Shown: positions 1-9,319 of the stretch, one piece after another
Position numbering within the stretch: the first letter of the stretch is position 1
Layout of the letters: each line of letters opens with the position of its first letter
Source: Alphaproteobacteria bacterium
GTDB lineage: Bacteria > Pseudomonadota > Alphaproteobacteria > Rhodobacterales > Rhodobacteraceae
Direction: 5' to 3'
Assembly: GCA_030424865.1 (NCBI GenBank)
Contig: JAUHVR010000006.1
Span: 155,837 to 219,836, forward strand
Length of the DNA: 64,000 nt
Notes under the pieces: generated by a model
What the model was told of the DNA's origin: nothing
Databases searched by the model: none
The model's input: the letters and a program-made list of their open reading frames with translations, nothing else
Position numbers and translations under genes: made by a program

Positions 1-32
1 CCTCGGCAGTTCTCTGCAATCCCTTGATGTCT

Positions 33-1130
33 TCAGCGTCCAAATCGTCCTCCGGCCCTGGCCTTGGCACGCATGTCCTGTGCAAACCGGATCGCCGCCG
101 CGACGGGGCGGTAGTGCTCTGGCCTGATTTCCTCTCCGATGTCCACCAAGGCATAAAGCGCGCGCGCTGTCGGAGGATCGTGTTGGATCGGAACGCCCGC
201 TCCCTGGGCCGCCTGGCGAATGCGCGCTGCAACCGCGTCGACCCCTTTGGCCACACATGTCGGTGCGGTGCCGCGCTGATTGTCCCAAACCAGGGCCACA
301 GCGTAGTGTGTCGGGTTGACGATCACGACGTCGGCTTTTGGCACGTCCGCCATCATCTGCTTGCCCGCAATCTCACGGGCGCGGGCCTTGCGCCTGTGCT
401 TGAACTCGGGATCGCCTTCGGCCTCTTTGTGTTCGTCGCGCATGTCCTTGTGCGACATCCTGTTGCGCCTCAGGTGATCCTGCCGTTGCCAGGCATAGTC
501 CACCGCGGCGATGCCCGCGGACACCAGGCATATGACCAACAGGAATTTTATCAAGAGCCCGAACAAGGCATCCAGGGACAAGCGGGGATCGAACATCACG
601 GCCGAGATGATCTGTTCCTGGTGTCGGGACAGGAACAGCCCCAGCACAACGGAATAAAGCGTGAGCTTGGTGAAGGATTTCGCAAATTCGAAAAGACCCG
701 TGCGGCCAAATTTGTTCTTTGCGTTGGACATCGGGGAAATGCGGTTGACCTTTGGGGCCAGTTTCGAGGGCGCGAAAACGAAGCCCCGTTGGGCGACAAT
801 CGCGAGGCAGACCATGGCTGCCGGAATGGCAAACCAAACGACGGTAGGGCCGGTCGCACCAGACAGGAACCAGCCCAGGGTCGCGTCAGTGCCTCCGGTG
901 AACACAGGGATCCGCAGCTGGTCGGGGTATTCGAGAAACCGGGTCAGAAAATCACCGGCCGCGTCGACACCGGCCGCCCCGGCGGTGGACAGAGCCGCCA
1001 ACAGGCCGAAATATGCCGCTGTCACCGAGATGTCGTTTGATCGGGCAATGTCACCCTTCTTGCGGGCCTGATCCAGTTTGCGTTGGGTCGGTTCATGGGT
1101 CTTTTCCGACGAGTCCTGGTTCTGGCTCAT
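33..1130 (-). CDS. flhB: Flagellar export switch protein FlhB
   Basis: Inner-membrane component of the flagellar type III export gate that switches substrate class from rod/hook to filament. The 365-aa product has a charged N-terminus, four hydrophobic segments (roughly residues 35-215) and a cytoplasmic C-domain carrying the NPTH autocleavage motif at residues 272-275, the expected length and position for FlhB. An open frame extends upstream to 1388, but the ATG at 1130 gives the typical FlhB start and overlaps the fliR stop by 4 nt, indicating translational coupling. It is the last recognised gene of the leftward flagellar block. Confidence 0.97.
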   Translation of the reverse strand: MSQNQDSSEKTHEPTQRKLDQARKKGDIARSNDISVTAAYFGLLAALSTAGAAGVDAAGDFLTRFLEYPDQLRIPVFTGGTDATLGWFLSGATGPTVVWFAIPAAMVCLAIVAQRGFVFAPSKLAPKVNRISPMSNAKNKFGRTGLFEFAKSFTKLTLYSVVLGLFLSRHQEQIISAVMFDPRLSLDALFGLLIKFLLVICLVSAGIAAVDYAWQRQDHLRRNRMSHKDMRDEHKEAEGDPEFKHRRKARAREIAGKQMMADVPKADVVIVNPTHYAVALVWDNQRGTAPTCVAKGVDAVAARIRQAAQGAGVPIQHDPPTARALYALVDIGEEIRPEHYRPVAAAIRFAQDMRAKARAGGRFGR

Positions 1131-1900
1131 GGCGTCCCTCCAAGCGGCGCCTGCAGGAAACTGTCGAGAGCCCCGGCCCAGACCTGCAACATCGTCGGCG
1201 CGGTCAACATCAGCAGCGCAATCGAGCCAAAGGTGATCACCGGTGCGCCGACGAACGCGACCATCAACTGCGGCATCGCCCGGTTGATCGCGCCGATCGC
1301 CAGGTTGTAGAGCACCGACAGGATGACGAAGGGCACCGCCAGTTGAAACGCCAGTGAAAAGCTGCGCCCAACGCCCGCCACACCCCAAGTGGTCAGGTCC
1401 GAGGCACTGGGAAACGTGCCTGCGGGCAGAATGGTGTAGGATCCGGCCAGGAACTCTGCGGCCTTGATGTGGAACCCAGTCATCATCAGCAGGGCCAGCC
1501 CCGCGACGGTGACGATGTGGCCGATGGCGGGCAAGGGCTCGGTGGCCGAGCCCCCCAACAGTTGCGACAACGAGGTGGATTGCGCCGCGATGGCCCCGGC
1601 GGTCTGGAGGGCCAGAACGAACAATCGCAGCATCGCGCCCAGGGCCAGTCCGGCAAGCGTTTCGGTCGCGAGAAATCTGACGAATGCGGAAAGTGACGGT
1701 TCTGGCGCGTCAAGCGTTACAAGCGGTGCAATGACAACGGTCAAAGCCAGGGCGGCCAGCAGCCTGACACGCACGGAAATGTTGCGTTCTCCCATCGCGG
1801 GCAAAAGGGCCATGGCCGCCGCGACCCTGAGAAAGATCAGCAGACCTAGCCATCCGATGTCGCTGATATTGTTCACGAAAAGCGTCAGGTCCGCTGTCAC
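1127..1900 (-). CDS. fliR: Flagellar export protein FliR
   Basis: Export-gate membrane protein of the flagellar type III secretion core, forming the FliP/FliQ/FliR channel. The 257-aa product is almost wholly hydrophobic with about six membrane segments and a conserved polar LPAMGERNI stretch near residue 35, all as expected for FliR. It overlaps flhA upstream and flhB downstream by 4 nt each. This flhA-fliR-flhB order is common in alphaproteobacteria. Confidence 0.96.
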   Translation of the reverse strand: MTADLTLFVNNISDIGWLGLLIFLRVAAAMALLPAMGERNISVRVRLLAALALTVVIAPLVTLDAPEPSLSAFVRFLATETLAGLALGAMLRLFVLALQTAGAIAAQSTSLSQLLGGSATEPLPAIGHIVTVAGLALLMMTGFHIKAAEFLAGSYTILPAGTFPSASDLTTWGVAGVGRSFSLAFQLAVPFVILSVLYNLAIGAINRAMPQLMVAFVGAPVITFGSIALLMLTAPTMLQVWAGALDSFLQAPLGGTP

Positions 1901-3978
1901 GCCGCAATGACCCCGACAAGACTGGGCCTTGCGTCGACCCCGATTTCCTCGAATGAGAGCACAGGCGCGGTTATCCCCTTGGCCGCAACCATCGTCCTTA
2001 GGAACCGCCGTCTTCGGGCCGAGGTGACAACGGCCGGCGAAATGCCCTTGGTTCCCAGCGCCGAAACCTCGTCTGCGACCCGGTTTGCAAGTTTTTCAAA
2101 GGCGTCAGGGGGCAAGGCGACGTCAATGCCGCCTCGATCGGCCTCGATCTGGTAGGACTGAAACGTTTCTTCCCATTCAGGCGCCAGTTGCAGCAGCGGG
2201 ATCGTCCCATCCTCGCGACGAAGCGTTGCCACGATCTGAAATCCCAGCCTTTGACGCACGTGTTCGCAGATGGCATCGGGCGCGGTTGTCACCGTACGCG
2301 CCTCGGCCACGGCCTCGAGGATCAGTGGCAGATTGCGGATCGAGACCTGCTCGTCCAGCAAGAGGCGCAAGACCGCGTGCAGGCTTTCCATCGGCACCCG
2401 GTCCGGGATCAACGAATCCAGCATGCGCCTGTTGGCCTCGGCCCGTGCGGGATCGCTCAGCTGGGTGAGCTCGTCCAGCAACCGGCGCAGCGCCTTGAGC
2501 GTCAAAAGCCGGCTGAAGTTGCGCTTGGTGATTTCCAGGATGTGGGTGGCCAGAACCTCGGCCGGGGTGACGATCGTCACCCCGGCAAGCGCAGCCGAAT
2601 CACGGGCGTCGGGGGCGATCCAGCGGGCCGGAGCACCGTAAACCGGCTCACTGACGTCCCGACCCGACGGCAGCGCAACTGGCGCTTCGGGTGTCAGCAT
2701 CAACACCAGATCGGGGTGCAACACGCCCCGTGCCACCTCGACGCCCTGAATGCGCACGACATACGTGCCGGTCGGCAGGCCCGCCTCGTCCGTCAAGCGG
2801 ATCTCGGGCATGATCACGCCAAAAGTTGAGGCAACGTGGGACCGCATGTTGGCGATGCGCACGTCCAGCCCGGTGCCGGGATCAAGCACCATGTTCACCA
2901 GGTCAGGGGCGAATTCGACGTGAATGTCGTCAAGGTCCAGAACGTCGGCCAGACTGCGTTTGGCCGGTGTTTCGGCGGTTGGTTGATCCTGCTTCGGCTG
3001 GGCGGCTTCGGCGGCATTCTTGCGCGCCGTGACCAAGGCCGCGGCGCCCAGGACAGCGGCACCGGCAATGAAGGGTGCAAAGGGCAAACCGGGCACCAGT
3101 GCGAAAACCACCATCAAAACGGCGACCGTTGCGATGGCCGAAGGGTGGCGCCCCAACTGCGCAACGATCGCAAGATCCGTTGCGCCCTGTGATCCACCAC
3201 GGGCAAGAAGAAGTGCCGAGGCGATCGAGATGATCACGGCCGGGATCTGCGACACCAACCCGTCGCCCACGGTCAGGATGGCATAGGTTTCGAAGGCCGC
3301 ACCAAAGGGCATGGCATGGACAGCGACGCCCATGATCATGCCCATGACCAGGTTCAAAAGGGTGATCAACAACCCGGCGATCGCGTCCCCTTTCACGAAT
3401 TTCGATGCGCCATCCAACGAACCGAAAAAGGTGGTTTCCTGTTGTTCGAGTTCTCGCCTGCGACGCGCTTCGTCATGGTCGATTGCCCCCGCGGATACGT
3501 CGCTGTCGATGGCCAATTGCTTGCCCGGCATGGCATCCAGGGCAAAACGCGCGCCAACTTCGGCCATGCGGGTTGCGCCCTTGGTGATGACCGCGAAGTT
3601 CACGATCATCAGCACGCCAAAGACCACGAGCCCCAGAAAGACGCTGCCGCCCATGACGAATTGGGCAAACCCCTCGATCACGTTTCCGGCGGCATGTGGA
3701 CCTGTGTGACCCTGGCCGATGATCAGCTTTGTCGACGACACGTTCAGCGACAGCCTCAACATAAGTGATGCAAGCAAGATCGTTGGGAAGGCCGAGAAAT
3801 CCAGCGGGCGTTCCACAAACAGGGTGACGGTGAAGATCAGGATTGCCAGCGAAAATGATGCTGCAAGGCCGACGTCCAGAACCCAGGCGGGCACCGGCAG
3901 GATCATCATGACGATGACGGCCATGAGGGCAATTGCCAGCAGAACGGTCGGTCGAAGTATGCCGCCAAAAGATTTCAT
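1897..3978 (-). CDS. flhA: Flagellar export protein FlhA
   Basis: Largest export-gate subunit; its cytoplasmic ring docks chaperone-substrate complexes. The 693-aa length is normal for the family. The N-terminal half holds about eight membrane helices, and the FHIPEP-family signature (DAMPGKQLAID) sits at residues 148-158 in the conserved cytoplasmic loop. The C-terminal half (from about residue 345) is the soluble export domain. It overlaps the upstream transglycosylase gene and the downstream fliR gene by 4 nt each, so all three are probably translated from one message. Confidence 0.97.
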   Translation of the reverse strand: MKSFGGILRPTVLLAIALMAVIVMMILPVPAWVLDVGLAASFSLAILIFTVTLFVERPLDFSAFPTILLASLMLRLSLNVSSTKLIIGQGHTGPHAAGNVIEGFAQFVMGGSVFLGLVVFGVLMIVNFAVITKGATRMAEVGARFALDAMPGKQLAIDSDVSAGAIDHDEARRRRELEQQETTFFGSLDGASKFVKGDAIAGLLITLLNLVMGMIMGVAVHAMPFGAAFETYAILTVGDGLVSQIPAVIISIASALLLARGGSQGATDLAIVAQLGRHPSAIATVAVLMVVFALVPGLPFAPFIAGAAVLGAAALVTARKNAAEAAQPKQDQPTAETPAKRSLADVLDLDDIHVEFAPDLVNMVLDPGTGLDVRIANMRSHVASTFGVIMPEIRLTDEAGLPTGTYVVRIQGVEVARGVLHPDLVLMLTPEAPVALPSGRDVSEPVYGAPARWIAPDARDSAALAGVTIVTPAEVLATHILEITKRNFSRLLTLKALRRLLDELTQLSDPARAEANRRMLDSLIPDRVPMESLHAVLRLLLDEQVSIRNLPLILEAVAEARTVTTAPDAICEHVRQRLGFQIVATLRREDGTIPLLQLAPEWEETFQSYQIEADRGGIDVALPPDAFEKLANRVADEVSALGTKGISPAVVTSARRRRFLRTMVAAKGITAPVLSFEEIGVDARPSLVGVIAA

Positions 3979-4658
3979 TCTTGGGATTCCACAAGTGGTT
4001 GCGATGCCACGAAAAAACCGACCCCGCCCTGTGTCAGGGGAACCAGTGAGCCGCCTGTGACGGACCCGATGGCCTGCAACAACGGGAATGCATTCACGCG
4101 TGCGATTTCCGGGTGCCGGGTCTTGGGATTGGGCGCGGGCCCCACCTTGGCATAGATGCCGTCAAATCGGGCTTTGTAGCGCGCCGCCTTGTCCGGCGTG
4201 CGGCTGTGAAAGAAACCGACAGCGTTTTCCCAGGACCCGGTTTCCAAAAACAGGCTTTTGAGGAAACGCGCGGCATAGTCGGCATTGCGAGACGGATCAA
4301 GCATGTCATCGACCCCGGCAAAAGCTTGGCCGTGCCAAAGGTTGTTGATCTGAAAGCAGCCTACGTCAAAATTCTGGTCGCCTTGCGCCAGCGCCGCATG
4401 CAGATAGGCCGAGGCTGCTTCCCGAGAGGAAAACCAGGTTCCGCGGCCCTCGAGGTTGATGGCCCAGGGCCAGGGTTGAAAGACCCCGTCCAGGGTGCGC
4501 CCTGTTTCGACGCGTGCCAGCGCTTTCAATATTTGCGTCGGCACATCGTGCCTTTGCGCGGCCAATTCAGCGGCGCGGTCACATGTGTTTGCCAAGGCCA
4601 GCGTGGCTGCGAACGCGCTGAACAGCGCCGCAACAACCGACTGGATCGAAAGAGACAT
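3975..4658 (-). CDS. Flagellar-cluster lytic transglycosylase (SLT family, SltF-like)
   Basis: Predicted periplasmic peptidoglycan-cleaving enzyme of 227 aa. It has a signal peptide (residues 1-23, ending ALA), then an SLT domain with a candidate catalytic Glu51 in ARVETGR and the family motif DVGCFQINN. The ATG at 4658 is preferred over a TTG at 4676 because a GGAGAA ribosome site lies just upstream of it and the signal peptide then starts cleanly. Its stop overlaps the flhA start by 4 nt, tying it to flagellar assembly. A role in opening the wall for the rod, like SltF of Rhodobacter sphaeroides, is inferred from context. Confidence 0.85.
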   Translation of the reverse strand: MSLSIQSVVAALFSAFAATLALANTCDRAAELAAQRHDVPTQILKALARVETGRTLDGVFQPWPWAINLEGRGTWFSSREAASAYLHAALAQGDQNFDVGCFQINNLWHGQAFAGVDDMLDPSRNADYAARFLKSLFLETGSWENAVGFFHSRTPDKAARYKARFDGIYAKVGPAPNPKTRHPEIARVNAFPLLQAIGSVTGGSLVPLTQGGVGFFVASQPLVESQE

Positions 4659-4732
4659 TCTGTTCTCCGCCGCCAATGAGTTGTGTTTTTTGGTACAGTC
4701 AAAAACTTGCGGAAGTGTTCATGACTCAATGC

Positions 4733-6862
4733 TCATTCCATGCGGGTCACATCAAGCAAGGCGCGCAACTGTGCGCGTGCGGACTGGCTTCCTTGCAGCT
4801 CGGCTTCGGCGCCGACGAGGCTCAACTCCTGTTCGACAGGCTCGTCATTTGCCATCCAGGACGCAAAATCGCTGAGGATGCCATTTCCCTCGGCCGCCAG
4901 TTGGTCCCAATTTTCAGTTAGCAGGGCCGAACGTCGCGTGGCGACCTCCAAACCTTCAAGGTTTGCGTTCGCCACATATGCGTGGTCCCCCATTGCAGAG
5001 CGGATCCGCGCACGAAGGCTGTCTGCCTCTGGACCCGTCAATCCGACGAGCGTGATTTCCGCTTCTTCAAATTCGTCAAGATCGAGTTGCGCCCTGGCCA
5101 TCATCAGTTTCAAGGTCCGGTTGCCTGAGGCCAAATCGGATCTTTTTATTAGTGTAATTGCCAGATCGGCAAACCCGAGGTCGAGCAATCTTTGCGCTGC
5201 TGCTGCTGTCGGTTTCGGTGCGGGTTTCGGGCCGTCTTTCCTGGTCCAGATTTGCAGATGCCGAAGGAAACGCGCGGGATCCGCCCGGTCCGACAACCGC
5301 AACAACGCCTCGTTCAGCACCTCGGGAGCAGAGACGTCGTTTTTGGCAATGCCCCGAAACGCGCGCTCGAAATCGCCGGCGCGTAACGCTGCAAGCAAGT
5401 CCGTGGTTGTTGCATCCTGCGCAAATGGCGTTCCCCTGCGTTCTGTCGCATGAGCGGATGCAAGTTCGATAAGATCAGCATCATCTTCGGGATCGGGTTC
5501 GAAACCGTAATTGATCAGCGCCTCCAGTGCTTTGGCCGAAATGCCATCATCATTTCGAGCCAGATCCTTCAGGATTGTTTCCGCGCCTTTCTTGTCTTGC
5601 CGCTTGGCCAAGGCCGTCGCTGTTGACAGTTGCAGCTCTGGCGCAATCTCCTCGGATATGCGGTGCATTCGTGTCAGGATCGCTTGCGATGTCGAACCAA
5701 AACCCCACAAAGACAGTTTACGCACCAGATCCGGTGCCACCAACTTTCGTAGATGATCGGGCAAATGATCAAAGGCATGCAGCACCGCTGTTTCGCTCAG
5801 AAAGTCGACCGTGGCGTCGTCTGGCAGCGACAGGATCCCCCACAAGACTGCATCGGTCTCGCAATTGGTTTGCGCACCCAGAACAGGTCGCGCCCTGGCG
5901 GGGGTTCCGTCGAAAATCGCGGCCATGGCACCATAGATCATCCGATCTTTCGCTTCGAGCTCTTCTGAAATCACACGCGCCTCGGCCCCCATGCCGAAAT
6001 GCAGATACAGCTGCGCAAGGTGTTTCAAATCTTCGCCGTTCGCTTCGTCAAATTGTGTGGCTTGGTGCCGCCTGAGTGTCGCCAGCTGGTTCGAAAAACT
6101 CCTGTCGGTCGACCAATCTCGCACGGCGACGTCTGCGGATGACAGGCATTCTGTAAGGGTTAGGAGGTTGCTTTCATTGTGTTTCTCCTCCGAATCTCTG
6201 ATTTCTGATAGCGTTTGGTCTTTTGCCGTGACACCGGTTGGAGACAGCAGACCTTCCGCGACTGCCTGAGAAAGCTGCAGAACCAGGTCTTCTTCGAAAC
6301 CCTCCAATACCGGCGCCTGAGGGTCACTTGGCGCGACGATGTTCAGGGGGACCTTCGCAGAATTGCGGGGGGTGGGATCCCGCCTTGAAAACACCAGGGG
6401 CAGTTCGGGGGGATTGGCATTGCGCTCGGGCTCTTCGACGGCGTCATCAGGCAGATCGGATTTCGGGCGGGCAACGGGCCTGACGAAGGCGGTCGAGCGG
6501 GTTTGGGCCTTGCGCCCGACCACGTCGATTGCGACCAGACCAGGTGACACGTCCTTGGCGCGGACCTCGCAGTCGCATGATAGCGACAGCCGCAACTGAC
6601 CTGGTTCAGGGCTGGCTAGCGACGCAATGCGCGTTCTGGAAATACGTGAAAACGCATTGGCCAAGAGGAATTCTGCGGTGTTCGACAGGTGAATTTCGAA
6701 AGTCCGTTCGCCCGTCCTGCGCTGCGTCCAGCCAAAGCCCGTGCGTGCGCTGAGGACTATTCGTGTAAATCCGTCGTGTTCGCCCCCACGAACGGTGATG
6801 TCCTGGGCCTGGGCGATCGAAACGAGTAGGGCGCCGAACGCAAAGGCCAGAAATGCGCGCAT
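4733..6862 (-). CDS. Secreted 709-aa flagellar-cluster protein with AMIN-like N-terminus and helical repeats
   Basis: I do not recognise a characterised homologue. A signal peptide (residues 1-19, ending AQA) is followed by a beta-rich segment of about 95 residues resembling an AMIN-type envelope domain, a proline-rich linker (about residues 130-180), then a long Leu/Ala/Glu/Asp-rich helical region resembling TPR/Sel1-type repeats. Its start codon overlaps the motA stop by one base, so it is coupled to the stator gene. In Rhizobium the periplasmic motor protein MotC is served by the chaperone MotE, and a MotE-like gene lies nearby here. A MotC-like stator role is therefore possible but unproven. 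Confidence 0.75.
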   Translation of the reverse strand: MRAFLAFAFGALLVSIAQAQDITVRGGEHDGFTRIVLSARTGFGWTQRRTGERTFEIHLSNTAEFLLANAFSRISRTRIASLASPEPGQLRLSLSCDCEVRAKDVSPGLVAIDVVGRKAQTRSTAFVRPVARPKSDLPDDAVEEPERNANPPELPLVFSRRDPTPRNSAKVPLNIVAPSDPQAPVLEGFEEDLVLQLSQAVAEGLLSPTGVTAKDQTLSEIRDSEEKHNESNLLTLTECLSSADVAVRDWSTDRSFSNQLATLRRHQATQFDEANGEDLKHLAQLYLHFGMGAEARVISEELEAKDRMIYGAMAAIFDGTPARARPVLGAQTNCETDAVLWGILSLPDDATVDFLSETAVLHAFDHLPDHLRKLVAPDLVRKLSLWGFGSTSQAILTRMHRISEEIAPELQLSTATALAKRQDKKGAETILKDLARNDDGISAKALEALINYGFEPDPEDDADLIELASAHATERRGTPFAQDATTTDLLAALRAGDFERAFRGIAKNDVSAPEVLNEALLRLSDRADPARFLRHLQIWTRKDGPKPAPKPTAAAAQRLLDLGFADLAITLIKRSDLASGNRTLKLMMARAQLDLDEFEEAEITLVGLTGPEADSLRARIRSAMGDHAYVANANLEGLEVATRRSALLTENWDQLAAEGNGILSDFASWMANDEPVEQELSLVGAEAELQGSQSARAQLRALLDVTRME

Positions 6863-7731
6863 CAGGCGGCCGCCTGCTTCAAAGCTTTGAGCGATTCCTC
6901 GAGATCCTCAAAGCTGGGTCGGAAGGATGCTGGCGTGTTCTGTCGGCCCACTTCGATGCAGATGTTGGTGGCATGGTTGTACAGGTTTGCGACCAGCACC
7001 TCGCGTATCAATTGGTAGAAATGGGCTTCGTCCTCGACCACGGACTTGAGGCGCGTCGCGAAGGGGCCAACCAGACCATACGCAAGAAAGACGCCCAGAA
7101 AAGTTCCGACAAGAGCTCCGCCAATCAGCTTGCCCAGAACCTCGGGCGGCTGGTCGATCGAGCCCATCGTCTTGATCACACCCAAAACAGCGGCAACAAT
7201 TCCAAGTGCCGGAAGGGCGTCGGCGACAGTCTGCAAAGCGTGACTGGAATGCATCGCGTGATGTGTCGAAGTTTCCAGACGTTTTTCCAACACCTCTTCG
7301 ACCTGATGCGGATCATCGTAGTTCATCGACGCAGACCGAAGCGTGTCGCAGATAAGCGCAATCGCTTCCTTGTCTTTCAGGATCTTTGGATACTTCTCGA
7401 AAATCGAGGAATTTTCGGCGTCTTCTATATGCTCTTCGATCGCCACTGGGTTGCTGCGGGACAAGTGGATCAGTTCGAACAGCAGGCAAAGCAGGTCCTT
7501 GAAATCGGCGGCGGACCATTTCGATCCCTTGAACACCTTGGCGATGTCCTTGGCCGAATGCTTGACCGTCGAAATACTGTTGCTGATCAGAAAGGCGCCA
7601 ACAGCGGCGCCGCCGATCATCATCATCTCGAAAGGAAGTGATTTCAGGATGATGCCCAGTTTGCCCCCGGCCAGAATGTACCCGCCAAAGACCATGGAAA
7701 AAATGACAACGATTCCGATTATTCCAAACAT
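6862..7731 (-). CDS. motA: Flagellar motor stator protein MotA
   Basis: Proton-channel stator subunit in the inner membrane that pairs with MotB to drive rotation. The 289-aa length matches MotA. Two N-terminal membrane helices (about residues 3-22 and 34-50), a charged cytoplasmic loop, and two C-terminal helices around residues 165-230 containing the conserved prolines (LPALGIVAAVLGV and VGTFLGVFLAYG) are visible. No motB is in the window. It lies 68 bp after the motE-like gene and is followed directly by the 709-aa protein gene. Confidence 0.96.
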   Translation of the reverse strand: MFGIIGIVVIFSMVFGGYILAGGKLGIILKSLPFEMMMIGGAAVGAFLISNSISTVKHSAKDIAKVFKGSKWSAADFKDLLCLLFELIHLSRSNPVAIEEHIEDAENSSIFEKYPKILKDKEAIALICDTLRSASMNYDDPHQVEEVLEKRLETSTHHAMHSSHALQTVADALPALGIVAAVLGVIKTMGSIDQPPEVLGKLIGGALVGTFLGVFLAYGLVGPFATRLKSVVEDEAHFYQLIREVLVANLYNHATNICIEVGRQNTPASFRPSFEDLEESLKALKQAAA

Positions 7732-7799
7732 GTTCCACCCATTGAAGGTCGTCTCGCCGAGGATGGCGCGAATCTCTTAATATTTGCTCAGGGCGTGTG

Positions 7800-8384
7800 T
7801 CATTCCTTGGGAACTTTGGCATTGCGACCGGCCAGCACCACGCTGATCGTGTAGGCCGCCTGCGGGGGCATCCCCGCCAAAATTGCCGCCGCCGCATCCG
7901 GCGCCATGCGACCCAGGAAACCTGCCGCGAATTGCGGGTCCATTTCCTGAAACAAGGCCGCCGCTTGCTTTGGCTTCATGCGGGCGTAAACCTCGGTCAA
8001 CCGGGACACGTCCTCTTCTGCCGCGCCTTTGGCCGAGGCGATTGTCTGGCGAAGCTTGTTCTCGGTTGCCTCCAATTGCGCGATGCGAGCCGTCACTTGT
8101 TGTTCAGCGATCTCGAGCGCCTTCAGGCGCACTTCGAGGTCCCGTTCCGTCTTGTCCAGCCGCTCTTCTCGGGTGACCATCAGGGCAATGACCTCGGCGT
8201 AATCCTCCGGGGTTTCGCAGGCCAGGGGGGGCTGCGTTTCGGCAACCGGGGCCACACCAGGTTCGGGTTGACTGGCAATGGCTTCGCCGGCCTGAAGTCC
8301 AATTCGAATCACCGCCGACGTCACAAGGAGCCCCCCGATCAGGGCAAGGGCGCCGCGGGATTTCCTGCTGGTTCGTTTTGTCAT
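7800..8384 (-). CDS. motE: MotE-like motility protein (MgtE-N-like domain)
   Basis: 194-aa product with one N-terminal membrane helix or signal anchor (about residues 13-30), a coiled-coil (about residues 65-120), and a C-terminal helical domain containing YARMKPKQAAALFQEM, the MgtE-N/FliG-like fold used by MotE. In Sinorhizobium MotE is a periplasmic chaperone for MotC. Here it starts 4 nt inside the end of the preceding small membrane-protein gene. The family call is moderately firm; the function is inferred from family and context. Confidence 0.75.
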   Translation of the reverse strand: MTKRTSRKSRGALALIGGLLVTSAVIRIGLQAGEAIASQPEPGVAPVAETQPPLACETPEDYAEVIALMVTREERLDKTERDLEVRLKALEIAEQQVTARIAQLEATENKLRQTIASAKGAAEEDVSRLTEVYARMKPKQAAALFQEMDPQFAAGFLGRMAPDAAAAILAGMPPQAAYTISVVLAGRNAKVPKE

Positions 8385-8743
8385 CGCGCGCCTCCCGCCT
8401 TGGGGTGTCGGACGAAAACCGGTTCTTCGTTCGGCGGTTCAGTCGGCTCGGCTTTTTGATCTGGAAGATCATGCATCGACGCGACCATGAGCTCGAGGCG
8501 GCGTGCAACATCCTCGGCCCGATTGGTCAGATCCCCCAAAGAGCCGGCCGATGTGTCCGCCGCGCTTTGTGCCGATTTCAGTGCTTTGCTCAGGTCGTCG
8601 ACCTGTGCCGAAAGCACGGCAACAGCGCCGCCGACCCCCGCTTCGAGATCGGTAAACCGATTCAAACGGCGGGCGAGGATAAAGCAATAGAATCCGGCAC
8701 CTAGCGCGCCAGCGACCAAAAGAATATCTGCAATCAGGTTCAC
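8381..8743 (-). CDS. Small membrane-anchored coiled-coil protein of the flagellar cluster
   Basis: 120-aa protein not recognised by name. Residues 3-24 form a single hydrophobic helix followed by a basic patch (ARRLNR). The remainder is Ala/Asp/Ser-rich and predicted to be coiled coil, ending in a charged Pro/Glu-rich tail. It sits between fliL and motE, overlapping the latter by 4 nt, and must be co-transcribed with them. A motor-associated role is suggested only by this position. Confidence 0.6.
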   Translation of the reverse strand: MNLIADILLVAGALGAGFYCFILARRLNRFTDLEAGVGGAVAVLSAQVDDLSKALKSAQSAADTSAGSLGDLTNRAEDVARRLELMVASMHDLPDQKAEPTEPPNEEPVFVRHPKAGGAR

Positions 8744-8756
8744 GGCGGATCCCTTT

Positions 8757-9272
8757 TCAGTTCAATACGAATTCCATGACCAACAAATCTTGCACACGAG
8801 ATTCCCCGGTGACGATCTGTACCCGCCGCAACATTTGCGAGCGCAGGCCAAACAGTGCGCCATGCGCTTCGACGTCCGACGGGTCGAGGGCACGAAGGTA
8901 GTCATTCAGCACGTCGACGATCCGTGGCACCACGGTGGCGACCTCACCTTCGTATTTTTTTGGCACCTCCAATTGTGCGGTGAACCGCAAGTGGCTGGCC
9001 TGGGCATTCGGGCCCAGCGAGACGACAATCTGCGGCACCGGAACGAAAGCGACGTCGCCCAATGGCTTTGGGTCTGCCTTTTGTTTCGCAGCTGCCTTGT
9101 CCGCCGTGACGCCTGCCTCGTCCTTGGACGGCGCACCAAATGGCAAAAGCCCGGCGGATACAGAGAAAAAACCGCCGCCGGCGCCCGCCAAGGCCAGTCC
9201 TACCCCCAGAATCAAGGGCAATTTGGACGACTTCCTGGGTGCCTGTTCCGTGTCATCTATCGCCTCTGCCAT
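8757..9272 (-). CDS. fliL: Flagellar basal-body-associated protein FliL
   Basis: Single-pass inner-membrane protein that surrounds the stator and supports torque. The 171-aa product has a short cytoplasmic N-terminus, a membrane helix at about residues 18-40 and a periplasmic domain ending in LLVMEFVLN, typical of FliL C-termini. It is the first gene of the leftward block and is divergent from fliF, with the CtrA-like site in the shared intergenic region. Confidence 0.93.
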   Translation of the reverse strand: MAEAIDDTEQAPRKSSKLPLILGVGLALAGAGGGFFSVSAGLLPFGAPSKDEAGVTADKAAAKQKADPKPLGDVAFVPVPQIVVSLGPNAQASHLRFTAQLEVPKKYEGEVATVVPRIVDVLNDYLRALDPSDVEAHGALFGLRSQMLRRVQIVTGESRVQDLLVMEFVLN

Positions 9273-9319
9273 GGTTCGGGACCTCCTGTTCCCCTGGCAG
9301 AGCTTTTACCCGGGATGAG

